Assembly: GCF_004011695.2 (NCBI RefSeq)
Contig: NC_082413.1
Coordinates: 975,001 to 1,039,000, forward strand
DNA from: Ascochyta rabiei
Lineage: Eukaryota > Ascomycota > Dothideomycetes > Pleosporales > Didymellaceae
Direction: 5' to 3'
DNA length: 64,000 nt
The position numbers were made by a program, and so were the translations under genes. Positions 33,323-43,561 of the stretch are shown in pieces. The notes beneath the pieces are model-generated. The model searched no databases. It was not told the origin of the DNA and saw only the letters and a list, made by a program, of their open reading frames with translations. Positions within the stretch are counted from its first letter, which is position 1; every line of letters starts with the position of its first letter.

Positions 33323-33365
33323 ACGTACCCTACAGGCAAGTTAGACAACAGGTAAGTTAGACACT
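33323..33365 (+). repeat. Pogo-type terminal inverted repeat, orphan copy
   Basis: Begins ACGTACCCTACAGGCAAG after a TA dinucleotide. It resembles the ends at 33508 and 60495, including the internal doubled motif (AGGCAAGTTAGACA, AGGTAAGTTAGACA), with C-to-T type changes. No partner end is found, so it is probably the remnant of another element cut by later insertions. Confidence 0.5.
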
Positions 33366-33507
33366 TCTTAGATAGAACAAGCTCTAGTAAGGTCGGATCT
33401 GTACAATCGAGCAGGGACTAATAGGCTTGGCACACTAGCGAAGAAGCTGAATCTCACTGAACACAGGGGAACAGCAACACACAACAATTATTAATATTAT
33501 TAAGTTA

Positions 33508-33948
33508 ACGTACTCTATAGGTGAGCAGATTAAACAGGTAAGTAGATTACTCTACTAAGACTACACTAAATCTCTACCCTATTATAGCTTACATTAGCCT
33601 AATTTAGCCTTATATATAGTAGTACAGTATATAATATTATTTAGAAATATCTTCTATAGCCTTCTTATATGTATATAAGTTATATCTAACATTATAGCAG
33701 TTTATACAGCATCTTTAGGTTACTTCCCCTCCTTTAGCGCATACTTACTTCTTTACCTTCTTACTATCACTACGCGCCCTAAATATAGTTAGAGTAGTTA
33801 ATTAAATACCTTCCTTAGCTGTTAGGACCCCCTTCTCCTATAACTACTTTCTTTTATTTTATTTACGTTACATAGCAGCCTTATTTACTGTTTAAAGCCT
33901 AGTAATCTCCTTTTTAGCTAACACTAGCTTATACGCAATAATAGCTAT
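33508..33948 (-). mobile_element. Fot1/pogo transposon relic, C-terminal segment
   Basis: Starts at a TIR (ACGTACTCTATAGGTGAGC) preceded by TA, the target dinucleotide of Tc1/mariner-pogo elements. On the minus strand the sequence reads as the C-terminus of a Fot1-type transposase: VLAKKEITRL, then a basic segment FRARSDSKKVKK and a degenerate zinc-knuckle (NCYNVRYNLYTY). Stops occur at former Gln codons. The segment is continuous in sense with 41189-42425 and is separated from it by a gypsy element. Confidence 0.7.
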
Positions 33949-34342
33949 TGTAACACACTAGTCACCTAAAGCCTTATCTAATTCCTCTCTAACTTATTAC
34001 TAACTTAGTGCTGTTACATCTGTGTCCACCCTACACCCTAGGCTAGTGTACCGCACCAGTCACCTAAAGCCTTATCTAATTCCTCTCCAACTTATTACCA
34101 ACTCAGTGCCGTTACATCCATGTCCACCCCACACCCTAGGCTAGCACTCTAATTCTTCCTAACTCTTATAAGGTATAAAAGGTATAAGGGTAATAGGTAT
34201 AGAGAGCTAGTTTTTAAGTATTCTTTTATTTAAGACCTATAGGAATAGAACAATTCTCTATATAAACTATCCTAGTGCTCCTATACACCTTATAGCAGAT
34301 ACCTACCTCTTTTAGAGACTTTTATTATTCTATATTATTATA
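33949..34342 (+). repeat. 5' LTR of chromovirus 1
   Basis: Begins TGTAACACACTAGTCACC; the homologous 3' LTR start reads TATAATATACTAGGTACC, so most differences are C-to-T and G-to-A. It is longer than the 3' LTR by a 98-bp internal tandem duplication (33961-34058 and 34059-34156). The right border is judged from where similarity with the 3' LTR ends. Confidence 0.8.
33961..34156 (+). repeat. 98-bp tandem duplication within the 5' LTR
   Basis: GTCACCTAAAGCCTTATC starts both 33961 and 34059, and the following about 80 bases match with a few C/T differences. Only one copy is present in the 3' LTR. Confidence 0.85.
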
Positions 34343-35637
34343 TTATACCTAAAAAATATTCTAGCTAGTAAGAGCTTTTAAATAATATTATAAAAATTGT
34401 TTAGTTATTTTAAGTACTTCTAGATTTAGATCCCTTATAGTTATAAACTAAAACTAGGTCCTAATTATTATTTAATACAACAGTTAGGATTCTAGAGACC
34501 TTCTAGTAACTAAAGCCTTTAGGTTTAGAATTTCCTATAACTTACTACTCTAGAATTACCTTTAGAAAAGCTACGTTAGATTATACTAAGATAAACACTT
34601 AGAAATTATTAAGAACCTACTTAAATTAGATTACTACTAATATTAGATACTACTAACCCTAGTTTAAAAGAACCTATTAGAAGATTCTACTAGGATTTCG
34701 GCAACTGTGCCTCCTAAAGGATTAGTTAATAAACTACTTACTAAAAGTAAATTAGATAAGGACTTAGATTAGGATAATCTGTGTATAGAGATAGACTAAC
34801 TACAGTCTAAAATAGCTAGGCTTTAAGCACAAACCTCTCTACACAAAGATAATCCTGTGCCTACTACTAAGTCTCTCTAACTAACTTAGAGATTTAGTTC
34901 TCTAAGCCCTATTTATACCCCTAGGCTTAGTAAATAAACTCTGGCTATTAATATATTAAGTAATAGCGAAGAACCTACCTTTAAACAGTAGCAAGCCTTA
35001 ATTTGTAACTAACTTAATATTAATTTAGATTACTATTTTATAAAGAGAGCTTATATAGCTCTAGTATAGGGATACACTTCTAAGCTTACTAAGGAATACC
35101 TTAAGCCCTAGTACTTGTCTTATAACTTAGATTATTTTTAAAATACTAAAGAAATAATTATACTTCTTTACTCTTTTTTTTATTTTTGGAAATAAAAAAG
35201 CTAAGAGTTAGGCTGTATTTAACTGCCTATAAATAGGAAAGGATAATATATTTCTAACTTTTAAAGCATAATTCCTAAGTTCTGCTATCTAGAGATAAGT
35301 ACCTAAGTTAGAATAGTTTTACTACATATAGACAAAGATTACTCTAGCCCTCTAAAGTCTAGATCTAGGATTTAAGAGATAGTAGAATAACTTATTTAAA
35401 CTTATAGTAGAGCACTTAACAGCGTATAATATAGAAAGAAAACAAAACCCTATCTATACTCTACCTAATACTATCCCAACTTAGACTTAACCCTAAACAG
35501 TTAATATTTAGCCTTGTTCTAATAACCTACTTCTATCCTAACCTAACCCTAGCATTTAGAAGCCTTTAACATCTACTCTACCCCTACCTAGGACTACCCC
35601 CTAAGCCACACCTATAAGGGAGCTAACTCTAGGTAAC

Positions 35638-35679
35638 TATTATAACTATAGTAAGGTAGGTTATTTTATAAAAGATTAT
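35638..35679 (+). pseudogene. RIP-mutated gag zinc knuckle of chromovirus 1
   Basis: The CX2CX4HX4C spacing is preserved, but each ligand codon reads TAT: Tyr-Tyr-Asn-Tyr, then SKVG, Tyr, FIKD, Tyr. TGY-to-TAY and CAY-to-TAY changes turn all three Cys and the His into Tyr. Surrounding frame has stops. Confidence 0.75.
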
Positions 35680-36999
35680 ACTAGTTCTTAAATATAAGAA
35701 ATCTAAGTAGATACTAAAGATTACGTTAATACTAAAGAAGACTTTAAAGAGGACCTAATACCTAAGGGAAACAGTTCTGCCTAAGAAGATAATCTTACCT
35801 AGGCCTAAATTAATATAACCTATCTAACCTTTCCTTCTCTTATTTGTTTAGTAGACCCTATTTTCTTGTTCCTTCTATTCTATTAAACTAAGGACTAGGT
35901 GTACAACCTAACTCCTTAGTTAACACTAGTGCCTAAGGATTTTTATTCCTAGACTCTAAAATTACTTCTTTAGTCTCTTTAGCGCTTAGGACTCCTATCT
36001 AAAAGCTACCCTTTAAGATTACTGTTAAAGGATTCTAAGACTAAATTATAACTCTAGTAAACTAGTATATATAATTATATTTAATAATTAATAGGCATAA
36101 GGTCTATAACTGCCTCTTTATAATTATTAGCTTAAACTTATAGGACCATATTATTAGTATTAAATAGTTAAGTTATTTTAAGCTCTAGCTTAATATAGAA
36201 CAGACTTTGCTTATATAGCTAGTAAAGTATCCTTAGTTATATAACCCTACCCCCCTACTATTTATAATCCTTAACTACCCTATACCTTAAGCCTACGTCT
36301 TATAGGACATAGAACGCAGAGATTACTTATAGGATATAGAGAAATATTATTAGAGCTAAAGCCTAAACTATTCTATCTATTAGATTAGAAGAAATTTATA
36401 ATTACTAAAATCTTAAACTTTAGCATTAGCCTAGACCTAAAAGGCTGCTAACTTACTTCTAACCTAAGCTGCATATAATATTACAATTTCTATAAACACC
36501 TTTTACTTTTCTATAAAGAAACTATAGAATAAATTCTTTACAACTAGTCTATATAAGATTAACTACCTTATTAGTTACTGTCTTAACCTAGACAATCTAG
36601 AAAACGCCTACCTCCTAAGAGAGTAATTACTAGAGGAATATGCCCTATATACTAATATATTTAGCAAAATAGAGTCTAAAACTCTTCTAGAACACTACCC
36701 TTATAACCATAAAATTATCTTAAAAGGATAATTACTAAATTCTTACTTGCCCCTGTATAAGCAGAATCTTAAAGAACTTAAGGCTACTAAGAATTTTATA
36801 CAAGATTAAATTAGATATAGTTAGATTAAATATAGTTATAGCTGTGCTATACTACTAATACTTTATACATATAAACTAAATAGGAGCCTACGCATTTGCG
36901 TTAACTATTATAAACTTAACGCTCTTACTAGGAAATACTCCTATCTAATACCACGCATAGATAAGCTACTTACCTAACCCTTAAAAGCTAAGATCTTTA

Positions 37000-39660
37000 C
37001 TAAGTTTAATATCTAGAAAACCTTTAATAGAACTTATATAGACTCTGTAGTAGAGAAGTATACTATATTCTATACCTATTATAGTAGTTATAAGTATAAG
37101 GTTCTATTATTTAGATTATGTAATAGACTAGCTATATACTAATAATATATAAATAACATTCTTATTAAATAGCTTAATAACTTCTATATTATATATATAA
37201 ATAATATTCTTATCTACTCTAAAGACCTAGCTATATATAAGCGCCACGTTAAGCTAGTATTAGAATATCTCTAATTAGCTAGACTATAAGTAGATATTAA
37301 GAAAAGTAAGTTCTATATTACTTATACTAAGTACCCAGGATATATCCTAACTAATAAGGGAATTAAAGTAGACTCTAAGAGAGTACAAGCCCTAAGAAAT
37401 TAGACCTCTTCTACTACTATTACTAGGGTAAAGTCGTTCTTAGGCTTTACTAGGTTCTATTAACAATTAGTAGCTAAATTCTTATTTATAGCTAAGCCCC
37501 TTCTTACCTTATAAAGCCTAGTAAACCTGTTTAAATAGACTACTTAATGCTAATCTAGTTTTAAAAGCTTAAAAGAGGCACTATTATCTATACCTACTCT
37601 CTACTACTTTAACCCTAATTATAATATAAAGATTAAAACTAATATATCTAATAGAGTTGTTACAGAAGTTATGTCCTAATAACACCTAAATAATAAATAG
37701 GACCTAGTTACTTTCTACAGCTAAGTACTCTCTAGTGCTAAGCTTAACTAGAAGATATATAATAAGGAACTATTTACTATTATATAAGCATACTATAAGT
37801 AGAAATCTAAACTTACCTCTGCTATAAAACAGATCTGTCTCTACTCTAACTATTAATCCTTAGAATATTTTATAACTACTAAAGTTCTAAACGCTTTATA
37901 AGCATAATAGGTAGAAGCTCTTTCTCTATTTAACTTCTGTATTAAATATACCCTAAAAAAGAATAATAAGCGTGCTAATATCCTTATTTAATAAGAACAA
38001 TATCAAGTAAACCTTAAATCTGCCTAGAAAGATAACTAATCCTAGGTACTGTTAGGTCTACAGCAGTTACACAAACAGATTAATTCTAATTTAGCTTAGA
38101 AATACCTAGCTAAAACTAACCTAGCTGTATCTACTATCTAGTTAATACAACCTGTTATAGACCTAGATTTACTTAAATTAATCTAAGCCCTTATAAAAGA
38201 AAATTAGAAGTCCTTTAAGTAAGAACGCTTGTCTCTAGCATTGCTATATTAGATCTATAACAGACTCCTACTCTATTAGGATTTACAATGTGTACTAGCT
38301 AACTCTACCCTATACACCTACCTAATTAGAAAGGCCTATAACTAGCTATTAACAGCTTATCCTAGTGCTAAGAAGACTTATTAGCTACTGTTACAACAGT
38401 ACTACTAGAAGGGGATAAGTGCTACCTGTAAACAATATATCTAGAATTATATCCCTTATTATTAAGGTTACCTAAAACAGACCTAACTCTATAGATACTT
38501 ACACCCTATGCTAATACCTAACAAACTAATATATTATCTGTATATTAACTTTAAAGACTTCCCTAAGGACAAATTAGGCTATAACTAGATTATAGTTATT
38601 ATTAATTGCTTAACTAAATAAGCTATAACAATCCTGTGCTATAAAACAATTATAGTATATAGGATAGTAAACTTATTTATATAATAGGTATATTAATTTA
38701 GATATACCCCTAAAACTATTATTAGTAACTAAGAACTACAGTTTATATTAACCTTTTAGTTAGAATTCTACTAGATTATAGGCGTAAAGGTTAAACTATC
38801 TACAGCCTATTATAAGGAAACTAATAGCTAAACAGAAATTATAAATAAGTATATAGACTAGTAACTTTACCTATTTATCTTATACTACTAAGATAACTAG
38901 TCTTAACTTCTCCTAATTATTAATTGTGCCTAACTTACTCTGCTATATTCCTTAATTAGAATATTGCCTTACTAAGCTATCTATAGTAGTAAGCCTAAAC
39001 AGAGTTAAGATTAAAATAGAGCTAATTTAGGTATAAACCTAGTTAAGAAACTTAACTATAAGGATGCCTTAGTATTAGCTACCTACATGTATAACGCCTA
39101 GAAGGTAGCTAAAGAAAATATAGAGAACGCTTAAGACTGTATGCGCTCTGTAGTTAATAGCTACTATTACCCTATAAACTAGACTATTAGTAATAAGGTG
39201 TATCTCTCTACCTAGAACTTAAAAATAGAGTAACTCAGCTAGAAGCTATCTAACAAGTAGGAGGGTCCCTTTAAAGTCCTAGAGTAGATAAGTTACTTAC
39301 ATTGCTTAAAACTTCTACTAGGCTTAAAAATATATAATATATTTGCACTAAACATCTTATATAAGGATCCTAATAACCCCTTACCTAGATAAGAAGCCCT
39401 AAAACCTACAGGTATCCCTATCTAAGGCGTAGAAGAATAGGAAGTTTAAGAAATTTTAGCTAGTAAGATTATCTGCTAAAAGCTTAAGTACTGTGTAAGC
39501 TAGGTTAGCTATAACCTAGACTTAACCTAGTATCCTGCAGAGAACTTTAAAGGAGCTCTATATTAGCTAAGGTCGTACTATAACAAGTACTCTAATTAAC
39601 CTAGGCCTCTAAAGGCACTAACTAAGTAGATTAAAGTGTAGGAAGAAGGCTAGGAGATTT
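37000..39660 (+). pseudogene. Pol remnant (RT, RNase H, integrase, chromodomain) of chromovirus 1
   Basis: Reverse transcriptase block 5 reads YINNILIYS (normally YxDD), followed by HVKLVLEYL and DIKKSKFYI. RNase H follows. The integrase core reads NFKDFPKDKLGYN, then VKVKLSTAYYKETNS, in the positions of the catalytic-core motifs. The last part, with EEILASKI and a YDLDLTWYPAENF-like pattern after reading stops as Trp or Gln, is chromodomain-like. Non-functional: many stops, altered active-site residues. Confidence 0.75.
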
Positions 39661-39749
39661 AGGAGCATAAAGATACCTTAATTTAGAAAAGGACAAAAGA
39701 AATCTATTAAAGCTAAAACGCCTCTAACTGCGTTATATATTAGAAAGAC

Positions 39750-40330
39750 AAGAAAATAAAAGAGAGAACCTTTCTTACTATATAAATAAGGAAACCCTCT
39801 TATAGTCCCTTAATATTACTTATAACAGAGTTACTATTAGCTACAATATCTAGCTTATTAGCACTACCCTTCTTCTTAGGAGGTAGAGCAGTTGCCGGCG
39901 TTGCTAACACCTCTCTAACTCTAGTGCCCTAACAGACAATCTTTTGTTACAGCTTAACTACCTTCTCAGTTAACACCTCTACATTCTCTACTAACTCTGC
40001 TATCCTCCTCCTCTCTAACACCCCTTCCTTAGTTAGGCTAATATACTACTAGTGTAGCATTATATTAGTAGTAGAGACTCCTTTAAGCTAGGTTGTTACT
40101 ACCTGTACCATACTTACTAGATCCTTTGCTAACTTTATAATAACACGCTAGGTATCCTACCTTAACTCTACTACCTCCTCTACTAACTCTGTATCCTCCT
40201 CTTCCTTCCTTACCTTCTGCCTCTATATAGTAAGGTTGTCTAAAAAAGTTATATATTCTAGACTAGCGTAAACTAGAACCTAGAAACTATTAGTATTAGG
40301 TAGGAACAGGAAAAGATTATACTTACTAGG
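39750..40330 (-). pseudogene. Antisense coiled-coil frame inside chromovirus 1
   Basis: On the strand opposite to pol, between chromodomain and 3' LTR, about 190 codons read as a highly charged protein. It starts near VYASLEYITFLDNLTIQRQK, continues EEEDTELVEEVVELR and VLERRRIAELVENVEVLTEK, and ends before a TAA near 39750. The only interruptions are TAG/TAA where Gln would be expected. Heptad-like Leu/Val/Ile spacing suggests a coiled coil. No family recognised. The composition is much more protein-like than the two other frames of that strand. Confidence 0.45.
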
Positions 40331-40893
40331 TAACACTTCTTATTTTTAAGTGTGTAATAAGCACACTTAGATAATAACACCTTAAGGAAGCTGTAATTAA
40401 CCTCTCTCCCCCTTATAAAGGCGTATACTAAATAAATACAGATAACCCTATAGGCCTCTATAAGAGCTCTAGGTAGAACTAGTATTAGTATATTAACTAA
40501 GTAACAAACCTATAATTGTTAGTAAGAATATAAGGCAGCGTAGCAGGTGTGCTTACAGTAAGAAATAGTATCTATTAGAGTAAGGAAAGGTGTAGGAATT
40601 AACTGTTTATATATACATGCAACGTGCCTAGACTATAATAATAATAATAAATAGATAGTATACTAAATAACAAAGGAATTAGCTTATTTTTACCTTAAAC
40701 TAAGGCAATAATGTTATAGGTAAGAAAGAGTTGTCTTTACCTTAGATAAAAATAATGATATAAGATTAAAATAATATAACAGTAAGCTACTAATACTCTA
40801 AAACAATACTAAATAGGTATAATTCTGCTAGAGGACAATAATATAGATTTTTATATGTATTAGGACAATCTACCTATATAAGAGGGGGGGTAG

Positions 40894-41188
40894 TATAATA
40901 TACTAGGTACCTAAAGCCTTATCTAATTCCTCTTAAACTTATTACTAACTTAGTGCTGTTACATTTGTGTCTACCCTACACCCTAGGCCAGTACTCTTAT
41001 TCTTTCTAACTCTTATAAGGTATAAAAGACACAAGGCTAATAGGCATAGAGAGCTAGTTTTTAAGTATTATTTTGTATAAGACCTATAGGAATAGAACAA
41101 TTCTCTGTGTAAACTATCCCAGTACTCCTATACACCTCGTAGCGGATACCTACCCCTTTTAGAGACTTCTATCATCCTGCGTCGTTAC
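40894..41188 (+). repeat. 3' LTR of chromovirus 1
   Basis: Matches 33949-34342 without the 98-bp duplication. Retains less-mutated positions at its end (CCTGCGTCGTTACGG, versus TCTATATTATTATAT in the 5' LTR), showing that the two LTRs were hit by RIP unequally. Confidence 0.8.
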
Positions 41189-42425
41189 GGTAATACCTTT
41201 AGTAAGCTTTTTAAAGGCCTTAACTATTAAAGTTAGTAAGCTGCTTACATGCCTTTTAATCCTCTCTTAAACTAGCGTTAATTGCAACCCTAATTATATA
41301 GTATTACTTACGGTTTAGGACTACTAGGGAGTATCTTCTATAGGCGGTAGCAGTAGGGTACGTAGGAAGACATTAAGACCTATTATAACCTGTTCTAGGT
41401 TAAAAAGGACTAATCTAGCACCTTAGAAGCTGTCTTAGATATTACTAGAAGTTAATATCTCCTCATAGGCGCCTATAAAGCATAGTAGGAACTTAGTTTT
41501 AGTAATATAAGTAATATAGTTGCGTATAAGATTCTTAGCTTAGTGCCTATATACTTTCTTTAAAGGGGTAAAATAAACTATTTTAAGTAATTATAAGAGG
41601 TATAATAAGTACAGAGGTATACATAGTATAATATTGTATACTTCCTTATAGTATTATTAGAAGTTAAGAGAGTTATAGCTCTTATAGCTGTTAACAAGGA
41701 GCAGCTAGTAGACTCCTTAGTTGTGCGTCTTTATATAGGCATTAAAGTGCTTTAACTAGTCTTAACTAAGCTTATTAGTAGTCTATCTGTTCTTAGAGAC
41801 TCTAATAACCTAATTATAGGGCAGATTGTCTTCTTTATACTAGGTAGAGAGGTAGTTACAGCCTTTAAAGATAATAAAGGGTAGAATAGACTACCCTATG
41901 CTATTAATGCCCTGTATAACTGTTATATACTTATACTTACCCTACTACACTACCTTTAGCTGTCCCCAACACTCTAAGCCTATAATAACTGCTCCTGTTA
42001 ATTTCTAGCCTATTATAAAGCCTGTCTTATTGAATTATATATGTTATAATTCTAGATACTATTCTTAGCTTTACTATTTGCTAGAAACCTAAATAGCCCC
42101 TAATAATCTCTAGATTCTTACAGAGGGCTCTCTTATAGTTATACTTATGATTAAACCTTACTTTAAAGTTAGGGCAGCGCTTAATAAACGTGTTAGGCTA
42201 GTTTATGTTAACATAGCCTATATTATACTTAGTATGTAAAGAATTAGCTATATTAGCTACAGTAGCTAGCTAAGAGGCAAATCCTCATATATCTAGCTTA
42301 AGGATATACTTAGTAATTATGTTCTCCTTAGTTTAGTCTATAATCTGTTAAACTAACGTATAATTAGCTTATGTAAGATATTCTATATATTAAGAGTGTA
42401 GTATACTGTAAGGCGTGTTATCGTT
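41189..42425 (-). mobile_element. Fot1/pogo transposon relic, N-terminal and DDE segment
   Basis: Minus-strand reading gives the helix-turn-helix region (FIKRCPNFKVRFNHKYNYKR) followed by DDE motifs typical of Fot1: FIIFKGCNYLST, YKEDNLPYN, LKHFNAYIK, LLLVNSYKSYNSLNF (normally VDSHxSHxS) and FTPLKKVYRH. Stops are TAG/TAA at former Gln or Trp. The protein breaks at the border with chromovirus 1 after KAFKKLTKG and resumes at 33948. No right TIR is visible, so this end is truncated or hidden. Confidence 0.8.
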
Positions 42426-42479
42426 AAATGAAAGGTATTAGAGAAATGGGTTAGGCGATATACCTGCTAAGAAACCGTG

Positions 42480-43362
42480 TAGAGGCCCCTACTAGAACCT
42501 AGATAAGACGAAAATCACCGTTACATAGAACAACAACAGAACTTTAATTTATTATTATTAACTTATTACTATTACTATCTAATCTAACAATTAATAGTCT
42601 TACTGCTGCTTTAATAAGCGCTAATAACAAGTAAAATAGCAACTAGCTAAAGCTAGAGGGACGTAACAGTTATTCTTACTAACTTAAGTAAATAGATCTC
42701 CTAGTATTACTAACTTAAGATGCAATATAAAGCTCTAGAAATCTAGGATATTATAGACCTAGAAGGTAGCACTTAACTGTGTGTAAAGCCTATTAAACTA
42801 TAACCTCTACTTATCTTAGAATATAAACTAGCCTCTGCTCTAAGGAGCACTTAGGCAGCCTCCTTAAAATAAACTCTAAGAGGCAAAACGCGCATAACTA
42901 CATAAAAAATAATTAACCCTATTAATACCTTTATAGTAATAGCTAATACCCTAATTAAATACTTAGAACTCTTAGCAGAAGGAAAGGAAGTATACAACAG
43001 TGATGTATAAGAATTTAAAATAATTTTGAACTTATATAAAATATATAAGTAAAACTACTAAGATAAATAGAAATATATAGCTATAATAATAAAATACTTA
43101 AATACTATAGTTAGCCCTTATCTATAAGTCAGCTACTTTAACAAACATAGTACTCTCTTAACCTAGAATATAAATGTCTAGGCAGTAGTAGGAGTAGATC
43201 TTAATAATAAATTTAGAAGGGAATAAGAAAGATACTACAAAGTACTAAAGCCTATAAGAGTCCTATAAAATTAGGAACTATAGCTTAGTAAATATAACTA
43301 AGCTTTAACTAATATAGAAGCCCTTAAAATAGGGGACATAATATAGAGTAAGCTGGTTATAG
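42480..43362 (+). pseudogene. Retroelement gag-like tract
   Basis: Plus-strand reading, stops as Gln or Trp, shows a soluble gag-like stretch: VIANTLIKYLELLAEGKEV, then VSYFNKHSTLLT and VQAVVGVDLNNKF. I could not match it to a named family; a copia-type gag is possible. It is cut at its right side by the LTR at 43363. Confidence 0.35.
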
Positions 43363-43561
43363 TGTAAGGTTGCTGTAGGCAGGCAATGGAGCAGAGCGAG
43401 ATAGGACAAATAATGGGGTAATATTTAAGGGATAAGACAAAGCCTTAATAGATAAGTCTTAAGGTTTGTAAATATTATATACGTGTGTGGCCAGTAGGTC
43501 TCTAGGCTTAGCCTAGGACCTGGCTAAGGTATCTCCTAGCGTAGGGAGAACACTTATAACA
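43363..43561 (-). repeat. LTR (3') of truncated chromovirus 2
   Basis: On the minus strand it starts TGTTATAAGTGTTCTCCC and ends CAACCTTACA, 199 bp with TG...CA ends. Immediately upstream (plus 43562-43580) is a polypurine tract, read on the minus strand as CTTTAAAGAGGGGGGCTAT. This identifies it as the 3' LTR of a minus-strand element. No second copy is found in the window. Confidence 0.7.

Larger units (their letters stand above)
33949..41188 (+). mobile_element. Ty3/gypsy chromovirus 1, inserted in a Fot1 relic
   Basis: 7.24-kb LTR retrotransposon. LTRs are 33949-34342 and 40894-41188; a polypurine tract (AGAGGGGGGG, 40881-40890) precedes the 3' LTR. Internal order on the plus strand is gag with zinc knuckle (35638-35679), reverse transcriptase (YINNILIYS at about 37194), RNase H, integrase core (about 38500-38900) and a chromodomain (about 39430-39650), which defines the chromovirus branch. 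All frames carry many TAG/TAA stops. An antisense coding-like tract lies between chromodomain and 3' LTR. No clean 5-bp target duplication; TAATA occurs at 33938-33942 and 41191-41195, slightly outside the left border. Confidence 0.85.
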
